This document shows positions 24,930-33,407 of a DNA stretch of 40,393 bases, in pieces. Source of the DNA: Bacteroides sp. CAG:545 (GTDB taxonomy: Bacteria > Bacteroidota > Bacteroidia > Bacteroidales > UBA932); assembly GCA_000432515.1 (NCBI GenBank), contig HF995988.1, positions 1 to 40,393 of the forward strand, read 5' to 3'. The stretch's first letter is position 1. Each line of letters begins with the position of its first letter. The position numbers and the translations under genes were made by a program. Below the pieces are notes generated by a model, which was given only the letters and a program-made list of their open reading frames with translations, was not told the DNA's origin and did not search any database.

Positions 24930-27905
24930 ATGAATTTCCGTAAGCTTTTCATATCTGTCGTTACGGTTCTCTCGACATTGACAAGTCTGTCTGCACAGGA
25001 AAATGGCAGTCAGAAGGACTCGCTCGTTCGTCTTCTGAGCGCGCAGTCCATGGAGCTTATCGAGAAGGACGGCGTCGATTACCGAAAAGTGACGGGACCG
25101 GCGAGGTTTCTGCACAATGATACTTATCTCATCTGTGATACGGCGCTCTGGAATATGAGTTCCAATGAAATCTACGCTATCAGCAATGTGAAGATTCTAC
25201 AGGACCAGACGGTGCTGACGGGAGACAGGCTGACTTATTACATTGACAGGGACCTGGCTGAGTTCAGGGGTACATTGGTGCAGCTCGAGGACAAGGATCG
25301 GAATGTGCTGCGTACCGAGCATTTGGACTACAACACGAAGGACAGTGTGGCGGTTTTCTTCAACGGCGGTTCGATGAAGGATGCCGAGGGGCAGATAATC
25401 GAAAGCCGCACAGGTACTTACGATTCCAAGATAAGGACGTTCACGTTCAATGACCGGGTGAATATGTTCACGGATTCGGTGTTCGTGAAGTCCACTACCA
25501 TCGTCTATGATGCCAGGACCAATGTGGCGACGTTCGGGTTCGACACGGATACCTGGCAGGATGACAATATGCTTTCGGCCAATGGCGGCTGGTATGACCG
25601 CGGACGTGAGTTTTTCCTGTTCCGGAACAATGTCCATGGCATGAGTGATACTCAGGAAGGCTGGGCAGACTCCTTATATTATTATAGGTCATCTAAGAAT
25701 ATCGAGCTGCTCGGCAATGCGCAGGTGACTGACACTACGCGTGATGTTTCGGCTCTGGCCGGGCGGATTTTCTATACGGATTCGTTGTCCGAGGTGAAGC
25801 TGACGAGGGACCCGGCGGTGATCGGCGTGATGAAAAATGCTGAGGACCAGCCGGATACGGTCTATTTTGGGGCTGACACTATTTTCGCCCGTACCTATAT
25901 GATGTTTCAGGTCAATGAATCTGAGATAAAGAATTCCAAGTCCCGTCTTGAGGATCTGGCGGTGGATGCTGTCCAGGCCTATCGCCAGAAGGCGGCCAAG
26001 GAGGCGGCTGAAGCTGCGGCCAAGGCGATGGAGAATGACCCGAACCGTCCTAAGCCGAACAAGAAGCAGACTGGGGAGACCGGGGCTGTAGCTGCTGCAG
26101 GAGGGGCAGCGGAGACTTCGGGGGCGGCTGGTGCTTCCGAGTCCGAGGCTTCCGAGAGTGATGCATCTGAGTCTTCGGATGTTACGGAGGCGGATGAGAC
26201 TTCTGAGAAGGACGGTGATGTGTCGGAGACTTCTGAGTCAGAGGCTTCCGGAAAGAATGGTGATGAGGCGACTGATGCAGCGGAGGGGGCCGAGGGCGCT
26301 CCGTCAGACTCATTAACAGCCAAGACATTGACATCGGCTAAGGATTCGATCGCGATGGCAGCTGGTGCACAGGCCTCTGAGGTAGATTCTGTCTCTCACG
26401 CGCTCGCATCGCTCGACCAGGCGGCTGGTGCACTTTCGAAACCGGCCGGCAGGCTCGCTCATGCGTCCGATTCCCTTTCGCACATTGCTGACACGCTCTC
26501 GCATTCGGCAGATTCTCTCGCAAATGCAGCAGATTCATTGACAGTGGCCGCGGACTCGCTTTCCGCACCGAAGGACTCCACGAAGCTGAATTTCATCACG
26601 GCCATCAAGAACGTGAAGATGTTCCGCAAAGATATACAGCTCGCTTGTGACTCATTGGTTTACAATGATTTGGATTCATTGGTCCGAATGTATGAGAAGC
26701 CGTTTGTCTGGAACGAGGGCAACAGGCAGTATTCTGCCGACAGCATCTATGCGGTGATCAAGGACAGGGCCATGCAGAAGGCCAGCCTGATGTCCAACGC
26801 CTTCATCATCGTGAAAGAAGACTCGTTGTGCTTCGACCAGATCAGGGCCACGGAAATGCTCGCCTACTTCGACACTACCGGGGCATTGACACGATTCGAT
26901 GCTCTCGGCGAGGCGAATGCCGTTTTCTATCTGCAGGAGGACAGCGTCTATGCGACCGTGAACAAGAGTGCGGCGAAAATGCTCTCCGCGCGGTTCCTGA
27001 ACGGGGAACTGGACAAGGTCTATTACTTCGATGCCGCGAAAAACGATGGCTATCCGGTGGCTCAGATGACACGTGATGAACGTGTGCTGAAGGGCTTTGA
27101 CTGGCAGATAGATGCGTGCCCGCGCGGCAAACAGGACATTACCCTGCTCTCTCTGCGTGCATCGGAGCGCAGTTCATATTCGGCCCGTCCGCGTGCAACT
27201 TTCGAATACACAGACAGATACTATCCTGGTTACATCCCGGGCATAATGAAGCAGATCCGTGAGGGCAAGGTGGCCAAGGCCAATGCAGAGGCTCGCAGGA
27301 AGGCTGCCGCACAGGCTAAGGCCGCTGCCGCAGATTCATTGACGGTAGCTGGCGACTCGCTGTCCGTGGCGCAGGATTCATTGTCACTCTCTCCTGCGGA
27401 CTCGCTCGGAACGTCCCTCCCGTCTGTTGCAGATTCGACAAAGGCCGGTTCGGATTCTTTGTCCGTGTCTGCGGATTCGTCTTCTGTCAATGCTCCTGTG
27501 CTGGATCCGTCCGCGTTGAAGAAGGCTCAGCGTGATTCCATCCGTGCGGCGAGGATAGCTGCCCGTGAAGCCAAATGGGCACGGCTCGACAGTCTGGATG
27601 CAGCCAAAGCCAAGGCAGCCGCGGACAAGAAAGCTGCCAAACTTCGTGTGAAGAAGCTGAAACAGCTCAAGGCCCTGAAAGCCAGGGAGGAGAAGGAGAA
27701 TGCCCGTCTCGAGAAATACAAGGCCGCATACCTGAAACAAAAGGAGCGCGACGACCTCAAAGCCGCCGCAAAGGCCGCCCGTGAAGCGGAGAAAGCAGCG
27801 CGGAAAGCCGATGACAACGCAGGTGCGCCAGAAAAAACAGAGCAGGCAGGTGTTACGGAGAAAGGCCCGACTTCAGAGGCGATTGTTCCCGCTCAGAAAG
27901 GCTGA
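24930..27905 (+). CDS. OstA/LptA-like outer-membrane biogenesis protein
   Basis: A 991-residue exported protein (signal peptide ending LSAQ at about residue 23). Residues about 35-345 form an OstA/LptA-like beta-jellyroll (CDTALWNMSSNEIYAISNVKIL, LTGDRLTYYIDRDLAEF). A second conserved block covers about 548-780 (MFRKDIQLACDSLVYNDLDS, YVNKS-type repeats). Between them (about 350-545) and at the end (about 780-991) lie long Ala/Ser/Asp- and Lys/Glu/Ala-rich stretches with many ADSL repeats, and the tail is predicted coiled coil. These make it longer than usual for the family. The likely role is lipopolysaccharide transport or assembly alongside SurA. ATG at 24930 chosen over a GTG two codons upstream. 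Confidence 0.85.
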   Translation: MNFRKLFISVVTVLSTLTSLSAQENGSQKDSLVRLLSAQSMELIEKDGVDYRKVTGPARFLHNDTYLICDTALWNMSSNEIYAISNVKILQDQTVLTGDRLTYYIDRDLAEFRGTLVQLEDKDRNVLRTEHLDYNTKDSVAVFFNGGSMKDAEGQIIESRTGTYDSKIRTFTFNDRVNMFTDSVFVKSTTIVYDARTNVATFGFDTDTWQDDNMLSANGGWYDRGREFFLFRNNVHGMSDTQEGWADSLYYYRSSKNIELLGNAQVTDTTRDVSALAGRIFYTDSLSEVKLTRDPAVIGVMKNAEDQPDTVYFGADTIFARTYMMFQVNESEIKNSKSRLEDLAVDAVQAYRQKAAKEAAEAAAKAMENDPNRPKPNKKQTGETGAVAAAGGAAETSGAAGASESEASESDASESSDVTEADETSEKDGDVSETSESEASGKNGDEATDAAEGAEGAPSDSLTAKTLTSAKDSIAMAAGAQASEVDSVSHALASLDQAAGALSKPAGRLAHASDSLSHIADTLSHSADSLANAADSLTVAADSLSAPKDSTKLNFITAIKNVKMFRKDIQLACDSLVYNDLDSLVRMYEKPFVWNEGNRQYSADSIYAVIKDRAMQKASLMSNAFIIVKEDSLCFDQIRATEMLAYFDTTGALTRFDALGEANAVFYLQEDSVYATVNKSAAKMLSARFLNGELDKVYYFDAAKNDGYPVAQMTRDERVLKGFDWQIDACPRGKQDITLLSLRASERSSYSARPRATFEYTDRYYPGYIPGIMKQIREGKVAKANAEARRKAAAQAKAAAADSLTVAGDSLSVAQDSLSLSPADSLGTSLPSVADSTKAGSDSLSVSADSSSVNAPVLDPSALKKAQRDSIRAARIAAREAKWARLDSLDAAKAKAAADKKAAKLRVKKLKQLKALKAREEKENARLEKYKAAYLKQKERDDLKAAAKAAREAEKAARKADDNAGAPEKTEQAGVTEKGPTSEAIVPAQKG

Positions 27906-28022
27906 GGCGACTGAAAAGCATCCCAGCGGCGGAATTATGGTACCAATGAGCATAATGCTAATGCTGTAATGGTAGTTGTAATGCATTGATGAGTAGGCAG
28001 TTATAAGCATTTAAGCTAATGC

Positions 28023-28070
28023 GCAAAGATGCTCAATCCCCTAAAAAAATAGGGTGATGAGCATCTTTGC
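28023..28070. terminator. Bidirectional terminator hairpin (left repeat)
   Basis: GCAAAGATGCTCA (28023-28035) pairs with TGAGCATCTTTGC (28058-28070), with an inner CCCTA/TAGGG pairing over an A-run loop. Followed on the plus strand by ATTTTGCTTTT. It would end the guaB-ostA transcript. Confidence 0.75.
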
Positions 28071-28214
28071 ATTTTGCTTTTAGGGTATGTAAGTGGTTGT
28101 ATGTTAATTTGTTACATCTGAATTTGCCAACTTGCAGGTATGCTCATTGGTTCAGTAATTACCTATGGTGGCACGCTGAGGTCGGGTTGCTGCGTCTAAT
28201 GACTTTCCGTATCC

Positions 28215-28285
28215 CTATTCCGCGAACAGCTTGATGATGTTCAGGACTACTTCGGAGGCCTTCTCGATGTTCTCGAGAGGGGCGA
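28215..28285 (-). pseudogene. pepT 3'-end fragment
   Basis: 71 bp matching the last 23 codons and stop of pepT (36444-36514), including ENIEKASEVVLNIIKLFAE. The rest of the gene is absent; the break at 28285 marks the left junction of the island. Confidence 0.9.
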
Positions 28286-28861
28286 TGCCAAATCGTTTGT
28301 TCTCAGCGCAGTAAGTCCGCCCTTGCCGCCACAGAGGTAAGTCAGTCCGGTCTTTCCGCGATGATTCAAGTCGCTCAGCAACAGAGGTTCATCTATTACG
28401 AACAGCATTACTGATGCGGTGTCTCCTACATCGAGATGCGACCAGACTGACTCGGTCACTTCGAAACGGCAGCCTCCCAGATGCTTGAAACTCACCCGTC
28501 TGTTCGGTGCCCACTCTACGGACACGGTGTCTCCTTCAGCAAGTTCAGAGGCATTGACAACTCCTTTCGTGACGATGTTAGAATTCTGCTCCGACGAAAT
28601 TTTCCGTTCCGCCAGATAATTGTCCCAACTCTTGAATCCTGCAAATCTGGACAGGATCTCCAGTGTCGAATAGCGGATTTGCTTCACCCCATCCAAATAG
28701 CCCCAAGTCCTTTTCAATGTTGTGGGGCTGATGTATTCCCGAATCCGTTCCCATATCGCGCCGCTCAGAAAATCGAAGTCTGCCGGCGTGTGCATAGCCC
28801 GTTCCACAGATTCTTCAATCTTCTTTTTCAGTTCAATGATTTCTGCAGATTCGTTGTTCAT
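28247..28861 (-). CDS. Bacteroidetes-specific regulator-like protein, altered C-terminus
   Basis: A 204-residue protein starting at MNNESAEIIELKKKIEESV. The region KTPADFDFLSGAIWERI...SPTTLKRTWGYLDG...YSTLEILSRFAGFKSWDNYL (about residues 15-90) is a domain I recognise from many Bacteroidales proteins of unknown function, probably DNA-binding. A small beta domain follows (EGDTVSVEWAPNRRVSFKHLG..., GDTASVMLFVIDEPLLL). The last ~14 residues (LASPLSRTSRRPPK) are read out of frame from the pepT fragment, so the natural end was replaced at the repeat junction. An in-frame ATG at 28933 is less likely as start. Confidence 0.75.
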   Translation of the reverse strand: MNNESAEIIELKKKIEESVERAMHTPADFDFLSGAIWERIREYISPTTLKRTWGYLDGVKQIRYSTLEILSRFAGFKSWDNYLAERKISSEQNSNIVTKGVVNASELAEGDTVSVEWAPNRRVSFKHLGGCRFEVTESVWSHLDVGDTASVMLFVIDEPLLLSDLNHRGKTGLTYLCGGKGGLTALRTNDLASPLSRTSRRPPK

Positions 28862-29042
28862 AGTGTCGTCTCCAAATTGATCCGATGTAAAATTATTCCC
28901 ATTCTCCCATATTTCCAAATCAAGGACTAACAAGGACTAAAAAATGCTTTCATGAAAATGGACTAATTTGGAACTTTGCAACAGCATTGACGGGAAAACA
29001 ATTGGCTCCTGACAATGCTGATTGAAATTCATTGACACATTG

Positions 29043-29073
29043 ATTGAATTGTTGAAACTATTTTATATATTTG
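29043..29073 (+). promoter_or_regulatory. Promoter of the structured RNA
   Basis: ATTG (29043-29046), a 19-base spacer, then TATATTTG (29066-29073). The -7 element is a full match and the -33 element matches at three of four. A start near 29080 fits the structured RNA that follows. Confidence 0.65.
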
Positions 29074-29079
29074 TGGCAT

Positions 29080-29314
29080 CTCCCTCCCCACAGGGAGTGC
29101 AAATAAAGACATAGAGCGTTTCAACGTTTCCGCCTTCTTATCAAACTTAGACACTTTGATCCTTATCGGCGGGCAGTGACAACGCTTGTGTCCGTATCGT
29201 GTTAGCATATAGTCTATACCCGATATCTGGACATGAGCATTGTTGCTTGTTCATAAGGAAGGTAGTCTAAGACCTGATAAGAGGACAAGAACAATAATGT
29301 TCGTGTCCTTTTTT
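29080..29314 (+). ncRNA. Structured non-coding RNA, possibly 6S RNA
   Basis: A self-contained unit of promoter, structure and terminator with no reading frame. A 5' hairpin CTCCCT/AGGGAG (about 29080-29100) is followed by one long interrupted rod. The rod pairs CCTTCTTATCA (29133-29143) with TGATAAGAGG (29275-29284), CTTAGAC (29146-29152) with GTCTAAG (29265-29271) and CCTTAT (29161-29166) with ATAAGG (29253-29258). Inner pairings are ACAA/TTGT, TGTCC/GGACA and GTATCG/CGATAT, capped by a loop near TTAGCATATAGTC. The unit ends in a hairpin AGGACA-GAAC/GTTC-TGTCCT with TTTTTT. A single long rod with internal bulges is the shape of 6S RNA (the Bacteroidales-1 family). The identity is inferred from shape only. 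Confidence 0.6.
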
Positions 29315-29336
29315 GCGTATAATAACAACTAATAAA

Positions 29337-29570
29337 ATGATGAATGTCCGACCTGAAGGTTTGGCAAAAGCCATAAAAATTGCCATATTATTTCTTTTAA
29401 GAGATCTTGTTGGAAGTTGGTTTTGGAGACAGAGGATGTTCCCAATACGATTGAATCGTTGACGAAAAAAGCTTAAAGACTCGTTACCGGAAATGTCAGC
29501 GACCATTTTGGATATAAGTAAGTGTATTGATCCAACATCAATCTGCTCCGCTGTATTACTTTTCAAATGA
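29337..29570 (+). pseudogene. Degenerate reading frame with internal TGA
   Basis: A frame beginning MMNVRPEGLAKAIKIAILFLL and running 41 codons to a TGA at 29460-29462, then in the same frame RKKLKDSLPEMSATILDISK and on to a stop at 29568. Both halves look protein-like, but I do not recognise the family. A minus-strand frame also covers this stretch, so the call is weak. Confidence 0.35.
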
Positions 29571-29596
29571 TCCTAGCCATATCAAAATAACTGGGA

Positions 29597-29701
29597 ATGT
29601 TGGCTGAAATACTTCATGACCATATCGATCACGGAGCATCGAGTAAATTAAACAGAATTGAAAATATAGAGTATCGGATATGCCGAGATTATCAATCATA
29701 A
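29597..29701 (+). pseudogene. Short gene fragment
   Basis: A 34-codon frame, MLAEILHDHIDHGASSKLNR..., with a protein-like composition and no visible start signals. Probably the C-terminal scrap of a lost gene. Nothing more can be said. Confidence 0.25.
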
Positions 29702-29758
29702 CAAGGGAAGGTGCCGAAAATCCCATCAAAGAGTAGGCATTTATTAATTTTTGACACT

Positions 29759-29959
29759 ATGGGAAAGATTTTTCAACTGAGAACGAAAACCAAAATTAAC
29801 CTCAGAATTGGTCCTGGTTTTACCTTTAATGTTCCTTCTCACTGGTCCACTGGTCACCCTGATGACAGCGAGATTAAAAAAGCGCTGGAATCTATTGGAG
29901 GGAAAGGGGCTGGTGACTTTAGTGCATGGTCATCTAGTAAATATGAAATTTTAGGATAG
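29759..29959 (+). CDS. Small hypothetical protein (66 residues)
   Basis: A 66-residue protein starting MGKIFQLRTKTKINLRIGPG and ending SSSKYEILG. It is a compact, probably beta-rich sequence without signal or membrane segments. Composition is normal and the ATG follows an A/T-rich stretch. It resembles in layout small Bacteroidetes proteins such as the DUF6140 group, but the match is loose. First of a plus-strand series of small island genes. Confidence 0.55.
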   Translation: MGKIFQLRTKTKINLRIGPGFTFNVPSHWSTGHPDDSEIKKALESIGGKGAGDFSAWSSSKYEILG

Positions 29960-29971
29960 CTTATTATATAT

Positions 29972-30322
29972 ATGCCACAACTTATTACTGTTGGTGAAAA
30001 GATGTTTCGCATCAACATGGCCGAAAACTGATAGTGTATTCTGGCACAAACGGAATACTTTGGGTTGGTCTTAGTAAGATGGGCAAAAAATTATGGGCGT
30101 ATCAAAGATTTGTTATGGTTCCGTGACCAATTATTTGCATTGACGGATACCGGTATCTGGCACTTTGAAACGAAGATACTGATGAGGGGATGTGGAAGTG
30201 GCAAGATTGTAGAGAGCTTATTTGCTCTTCAAGATGGAGGATGGTGTCTTTATAGGATGTCAGCCAATGGCTACTTTTATTACTCCTATAATGAAGGTGC
30301 TGGCTGGGAACGAAATACTTAA
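29972..30322 (+). pseudogene. Beta-propeller-like remnant with frameshifts
   Basis: The parts read MPQLITVGEKMFRIN (frame 1), GRKLIVYSGTNGILWVGLSK (frame 2) and YGRIKDLLWFRDQLFALTDT...GYFYYSYNEGAGWERNT (frame 3). The pattern of short W/G/D-rich strands, such as FALTDTGIWHFE and LYRMSANGYFYYSYN, suggests repeated propeller blades. The second shift lies at the A-run 30085-30090. A single intact protein cannot be made from it. Confidence 0.5.
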
Positions 30323-30336
30323 CAATGCTCACATAG

Positions 30337-30370
30337 TGCTCTTGGCGGATTGATTGTTCGACCAAGAGCA
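30337..30370 (+). other. Inverted repeat after the propeller remnant
   Basis: TGCTCTTGG (30337-30345) pairs with CCAAGAGCA (30362-30370). There is no T-run, so it is a hairpin of unknown role, possibly a former terminator. Confidence 0.45.
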
Positions 30371-30594
30371 TTCGTAAGCCTCCTATGACGCCCGTATTAC
30401 ACAAATCGAACTTTTAGCGCCGACTCGATACGAATTTACGCGAGTCGTGCGCTATTAGGTACGAGTTGAGCTGGGCCGGTCACGAGAAAGCCTCATTCAT
30501 ATATTTCCAGACTTTAATAGTTAAAAGCACTCTCCCCTCTTAACGCTTGATTTGTAGGTATATTTACATATTCCGGAGTATATCCGTTCACTTT

Positions 30595-30624
30595 CTCATT
30601 TGTGGCTATCTAGGCACAAATGAG
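30595..30624 (+). other. 10-bp inverted repeat in gene-free DNA
   Basis: CTCATTTGTG (30595-30604) and CACAAATGAG (30615-30624) form a perfect stem. It lies in a stretch from 30371 to 30790 in which I see no gene. Confidence 0.45.
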
Positions 30625-30796
30625 ATATGGCAGAATCACATAATCTGGACATCGCAACTGAAATCAGGCTCAACAAATGCACGGTTGTAAGCAATAACTT
30701 TGTTTAAGCAGATTTCGGAAAAGGAAGACACTAAAAAAAATTGTGCATTTGTTTGTCCAGTTGGCCTTAAGGCTGGGAGGATGGTGTTACATATTG

Positions 30797-30936
30797 AATC
30801 AGACTTGACAAAGTTGTATTTCCTGCTCCTTTCATCGTGATTTCGGATGCGGGATGGCAAATTCGAGTACTATTACCGCGCCGAACCGAATGGCCGCTCG
30901 TTTAGAATAATCGGCGAAACACTTGCTGGAATATAA
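30797..30936 (+). pseudogene. Internally deleted paralogue of the 32880 gene
   Basis: Blocks of the gene at 32880-33407 recur here in order but with the DNA between them missing: ATTGAATC.GACTTG, then ACAAAGTT.TATTTCCTGC onward to GATTTCGGATGC, then the C-terminal codons RDGKFEYYYRAEPNGRSFRI to a TAA. It keeps Lys (AAA) where the longer copy has a TAA stop, so it shows the ancestral codon. Confidence 0.7.
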
Positions 30937-30985
30937 ATATAGAATTTTAATCAACATATTGATAACTAATAACATAAATTATGGC
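30862..30985 (+). repeat. Duplicated leader block, copy 1
   Basis: About 120 bp from AATTCGAGTACTATTACCGC to ATGGCTAA recur at 33332-33449 with few changes. It carries the 3' end of the upstream paralogue, the spacer TAGAATTTTAATCAAC...TAATAACATAAATT and the start codon of the next gene. The same leader thus precedes two unrelated proteins. Confidence 0.85.
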
Positions 30986-31736
30986 TAAGAAATCTGTAAT
31001 TGCTGGCGAATATGTGATAGAAATCGCCGACAACGGTCATGTGGATGTTCTGCGTGTACCAAGAAACGGAAAGGCGGTAATGCGAGAAATTGCCGCTTCG
31101 AAAAATTTCAAGATTGAACCGAAATGGACCAATCATCAGTTAGGAGCGAAGCTCATAAAGGAGTTCGGAGACGGAACTCTTGCTGAATTTGGGGACATCG
31201 TTATGATTAAACAGCCGAACGGCGCGATAGAAATCAGCCAAAAATTCAGTAATGTCAAGGCATCTCTCCGTGAGATTGCTTCAAAAATAGGATTTCAATA
31301 CAATCCGGAATGGAATGGCCAAATGTTTGGAAGAAAGCTGGTTGACTATCTCATTGAGCATAAAGAAGAGGCGGACAAGATTCTTCGGACACCCAATGCC
31401 AAATCAGTGAAGAACTCTTCATCCACCCAGGAAACAGATGAGCTCTGTGTTGAGAAAGAGGATGATAAACGCAACGAATCTGCGTCCGGTGCATATGACT
31501 ATTATGTTCTGGGAATTAGCTATGAAGCTGAACATATCCTGCATGTGTCAAAAGAGTCCTTGCCATCAATAGAGGACATAAATACCAATTATGATGAGTT
31601 TCCGCCTATCGAAGGAGACGAGATTACAATAGACAATTTGAATGATGTCTTTGAAAGGTATGAAGGCCCTTTAAACTTTGTTCAGGAAGCCTGTGATTAC
31701 GAACGAAGACTTAATTTGACCTTGATTACCGGATGA
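30981..31736 (+). CDS. Hypothetical protein with duplicated N-terminal module
   Basis: A 251-residue frame. Residues about 8-65 and 73-130 are two copies of one module (EYVIEIADNGHV...REIAASKNFKIEPKWTNHQLGAKLI; AIEISQKFSNVKASLREIASKIGFQYNPEWNGQMFGRKLV). A Ser/acidic linker follows, then a domain starting YDYYVLGISYEAEHI that is cut by TGA at 31734. In the same frame, two codons later, the next frame continues that domain. The family is unknown to me. The downstream gene at 32147 encodes a paralogue of the cut domain in one piece, which suggests that 30981-32144 was once a single gene of about 386 codons. Confidence 0.65.
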   Translation: MAKKSVIAGEYVIEIADNGHVDVLRVPRNGKAVMREIAASKNFKIEPKWTNHQLGAKLIKEFGDGTLAEFGDIVMIKQPNGAIEISQKFSNVKASLREIASKIGFQYNPEWNGQMFGRKLVDYLIEHKEEADKILRTPNAKSVKNSSSTQETDELCVEKEDDKRNESASGAYDYYVLGISYEAEHILHVSKESLPSIEDINTNYDEFPPIEGDEITIDNLNDVFERYEGPLNFVQEACDYERRLNLTLITG

Positions 31737-31739
31737 CAT

Positions 31740-32144
31740 TTGGTCAAGTGTGCCTCTGAAGATGACGATAAGTGGGAGGCATACCATAGTGGCGGGGTTG
31801 ATTCATGTGATGTTGATTCCAGCTGTATGCATTTAGATTATTATAATAGACTTGATGCCAATGATTTGGAAAGACAAAGTTCCGGAGAGCTGCTGTTGTG
31901 CAGTGCATATCCTGTCATTGGAATGAGTGCCTTCGCTCTGCGTCTGCCAGCGGGGGATTCATTTGAACCAGAAAGATTGAAAATCAAAAACGATGAAGAT
32001 GGTTCAATGTTTAGTGTTTACTATGAGGATGAACCGCTAGAATTCTTGTTTGTAGGCGATAATGATCCTGAATTTGCAGATGAAGCGAATTACAAAGTGT
32101 TTTTTGACGGATCTTGGATTAAGCCGTGGGAGACGGATGAGTAA
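31740..32144 (+). CDS. Continuation of the 30981 frame beyond a TGA
   Basis: 134 codons in the same frame as the preceding gene, opening only with a TTG. The segments LLLCSAYPVIGMSAFALRLP, GDSFEPERLKI and FSVYYEDEPLEFLFVGDNDP align with YHPCLSQYALYLHSGESFEP and EWRVLYHGHELERIWNDCDY of the 32147 gene. It is best read as the C-terminal half of the upstream protein after a nonsense mutation. Confidence 0.5.
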   Translation: MVKCASEDDDKWEAYHSGGVDSCDVDSSCMHLDYYNRLDANDLERQSSGELLLCSAYPVIGMSAFALRLPAGDSFEPERLKIKNDEDGSMFSVYYEDEPLEFLFVGDNDPEFADEANYKVFFDGSWIKPWETDE

Positions 32145-32146
32145 TT

Positions 32147-32845
32147 TTGAGTATTCGTTATGCCTGCGATGAGGCTTTCTTAATCGAACGCGAAGATTCA
32201 GTGCCGACAAAGGAACAGATTAAGGAGTGGATTAATGACGCTGAGCGTGGGGATATGGAACTGACTGAAGAAGACAAGTCCGAGATTGAAAAGATGTCTT
32301 ATCAAGATCTTGTCAAGCAGTGTATTGATAGCTGTGGGGCAATATACGATTTTATCAGAGCCTCAGAAGATTATGAACGGCGCATAAGTCTCACTGATCT
32401 TTTGGAAACTAGACTATATGCTTGTGAGGATGAATTGAACCCGGAAGAGACAGCATATAATGCGGACGATGAACTGACTTGGGTTAGTCCTTGGGGAATC
32501 AATTTCGAAGGAAAACATTTTTCTCCACAAGATTTTACCCCAGAACAATTTGTAGCATTTGGCGCCTATCATCCATGTTTGAGTCAATATGCATTGTATC
32601 TCCATAGTGGTGAAAGTTTTGAACCGGAGGCGCTAACTATTGAAGAAAGGGCGCTTAAGGGCAGGTCCGCCGATGAATGGCGCGTGCTTTATCACGGACA
32701 TGAGCTTGAACGAATCTGGAATGACTGTGACTATGATGGTGATTGGCTTGCCGAAAAGGTCTATTATCAAGGAAAAGAGCTGAAAGAACTTGAAGACAAA
32801 ACTTCTGCGGTGGAAAGGCAGAAAGGCTATTGGTATGATGACTGA
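32147..32845 (+). CDS. Hypothetical acidic protein, paralogue of the upstream domain
   Basis: A 232-residue acidic protein. It aligns over its length with the C-terminal part of 30981 plus 31740, with YDFIRASEDYERRISLTD matching LNFVQEACDYERRLNLTL. The frame opens with TTG at 32147. An ATG at 32137 in another frame reads MSNFEY, which resembles YDYYVL of the paralogue, so a small deletion at the direct repeat TTGAGTATT may have broken the natural start. No signal, no membrane segment, no known domain. Confidence 0.55.
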   Translation: MSIRYACDEAFLIEREDSVPTKEQIKEWINDAERGDMELTEEDKSEIEKMSYQDLVKQCIDSCGAIYDFIRASEDYERRISLTDLLETRLYACEDELNPEETAYNADDELTWVSPWGINFEGKHFSPQDFTPEQFVAFGAYHPCLSQYALYLHSGESFEPEALTIEERALKGRSADEWRVLYHGHELERIWNDCDYDGDWLAEKVYYQGKELKELEDKTSAVERQKGYWYDD

Positions 32846-32879
32846 CTTTGAATGGTTTATATAGGGGCTTGTTTTATGG

Positions 32880-33407
32880 ATGGCCTCCTTTTACAATATC
32901 GAATATATTATGGGTTTTTTTGAAAACATTGGGGCAAATAACCCTGTTTCCAGAACATTGGCAGAAATTGTTAGAACAATTTCATCAGATCACAGAATTG
33001 AATCCGACTTGGATTTATATGTTACTGCGATAAATAACATAAGTCTCACTGATGGATTGGATATCCGTGACAAAGTTATATTTCCTGCTCCTTTCATCGT
33101 GATTTCGGATGCAGGAGGTCCAATTCGTATTGCACTATTCAATGAGTTGCACCCAAATGCTTCTTCGGTGTCCTCCACGGCGATTGTAAAACAATATGAG
33201 GAAGAGATTGCTCTTTACCTCAAAGAATCGCATGATATGCTTAGTGACAAACAAATAATTGGATACTTTGCGGCTATCATTACAGAAAGCAGAACTACTG
33301 AGTCGTCGAGTTATTATCCGAGGGGCGGATAATTCGAGTACTATTACCGCGCCGAACCGGATGGTCGCTCGTTTAGAATAATCGGCGAAACGCTTGCTGG
33401 ATTATAG
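32880..33407 (+). pseudogene. Hypothetical protein broken by a TAA (Lys to stop)
   Basis: From MASFYNIEYIMGFFENIG the frame runs 150 codons to TAA at 33330-33332, then continues in frame with FEYYYRAEPDGRSFRIIGET to TAG at 33405. The deleted paralogue at 30797-30936 reads RDGKFEYYY where this copy reads RGG-stop-FEYYY, so AAA became TAA. Upstream, an in-frame ATG at 32838 (MTDFEWFI) is separated from it by a TAG at 32862-32864, a possible second break. The family is not recognised. Confidence 0.6.

Larger units (their letters stand above)
27922..28285 (+). repeat. Island-flanking direct repeat, left copy
   Basis: 364 bp that recur at 36155-36514 (360 bp; the length differs by a 4-bp GACT insertion, with about a dozen other changes). 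It starts CCCAGCGGCGGAATTA, includes the bidirectional hairpin and ends GAGAGGGGCGA in the last 71 bp of a pepT copy. Together the two copies enclose about 7.9 kb of accessory DNA. Confidence 0.93.

Noticed and set aside
29080..29314. Retron msr-msd or tmRNA
   Set aside because: No reverse transcriptase is nearby, and no tRNA-like acceptor with a tag reading frame is seen.
29267..29566. Minus-strand frame of 99 codons
   Set aside because: Its end is the terminator hairpin of the structured RNA, and the sequence has no recognisable features; the plus strand is equally open apart from one stop.
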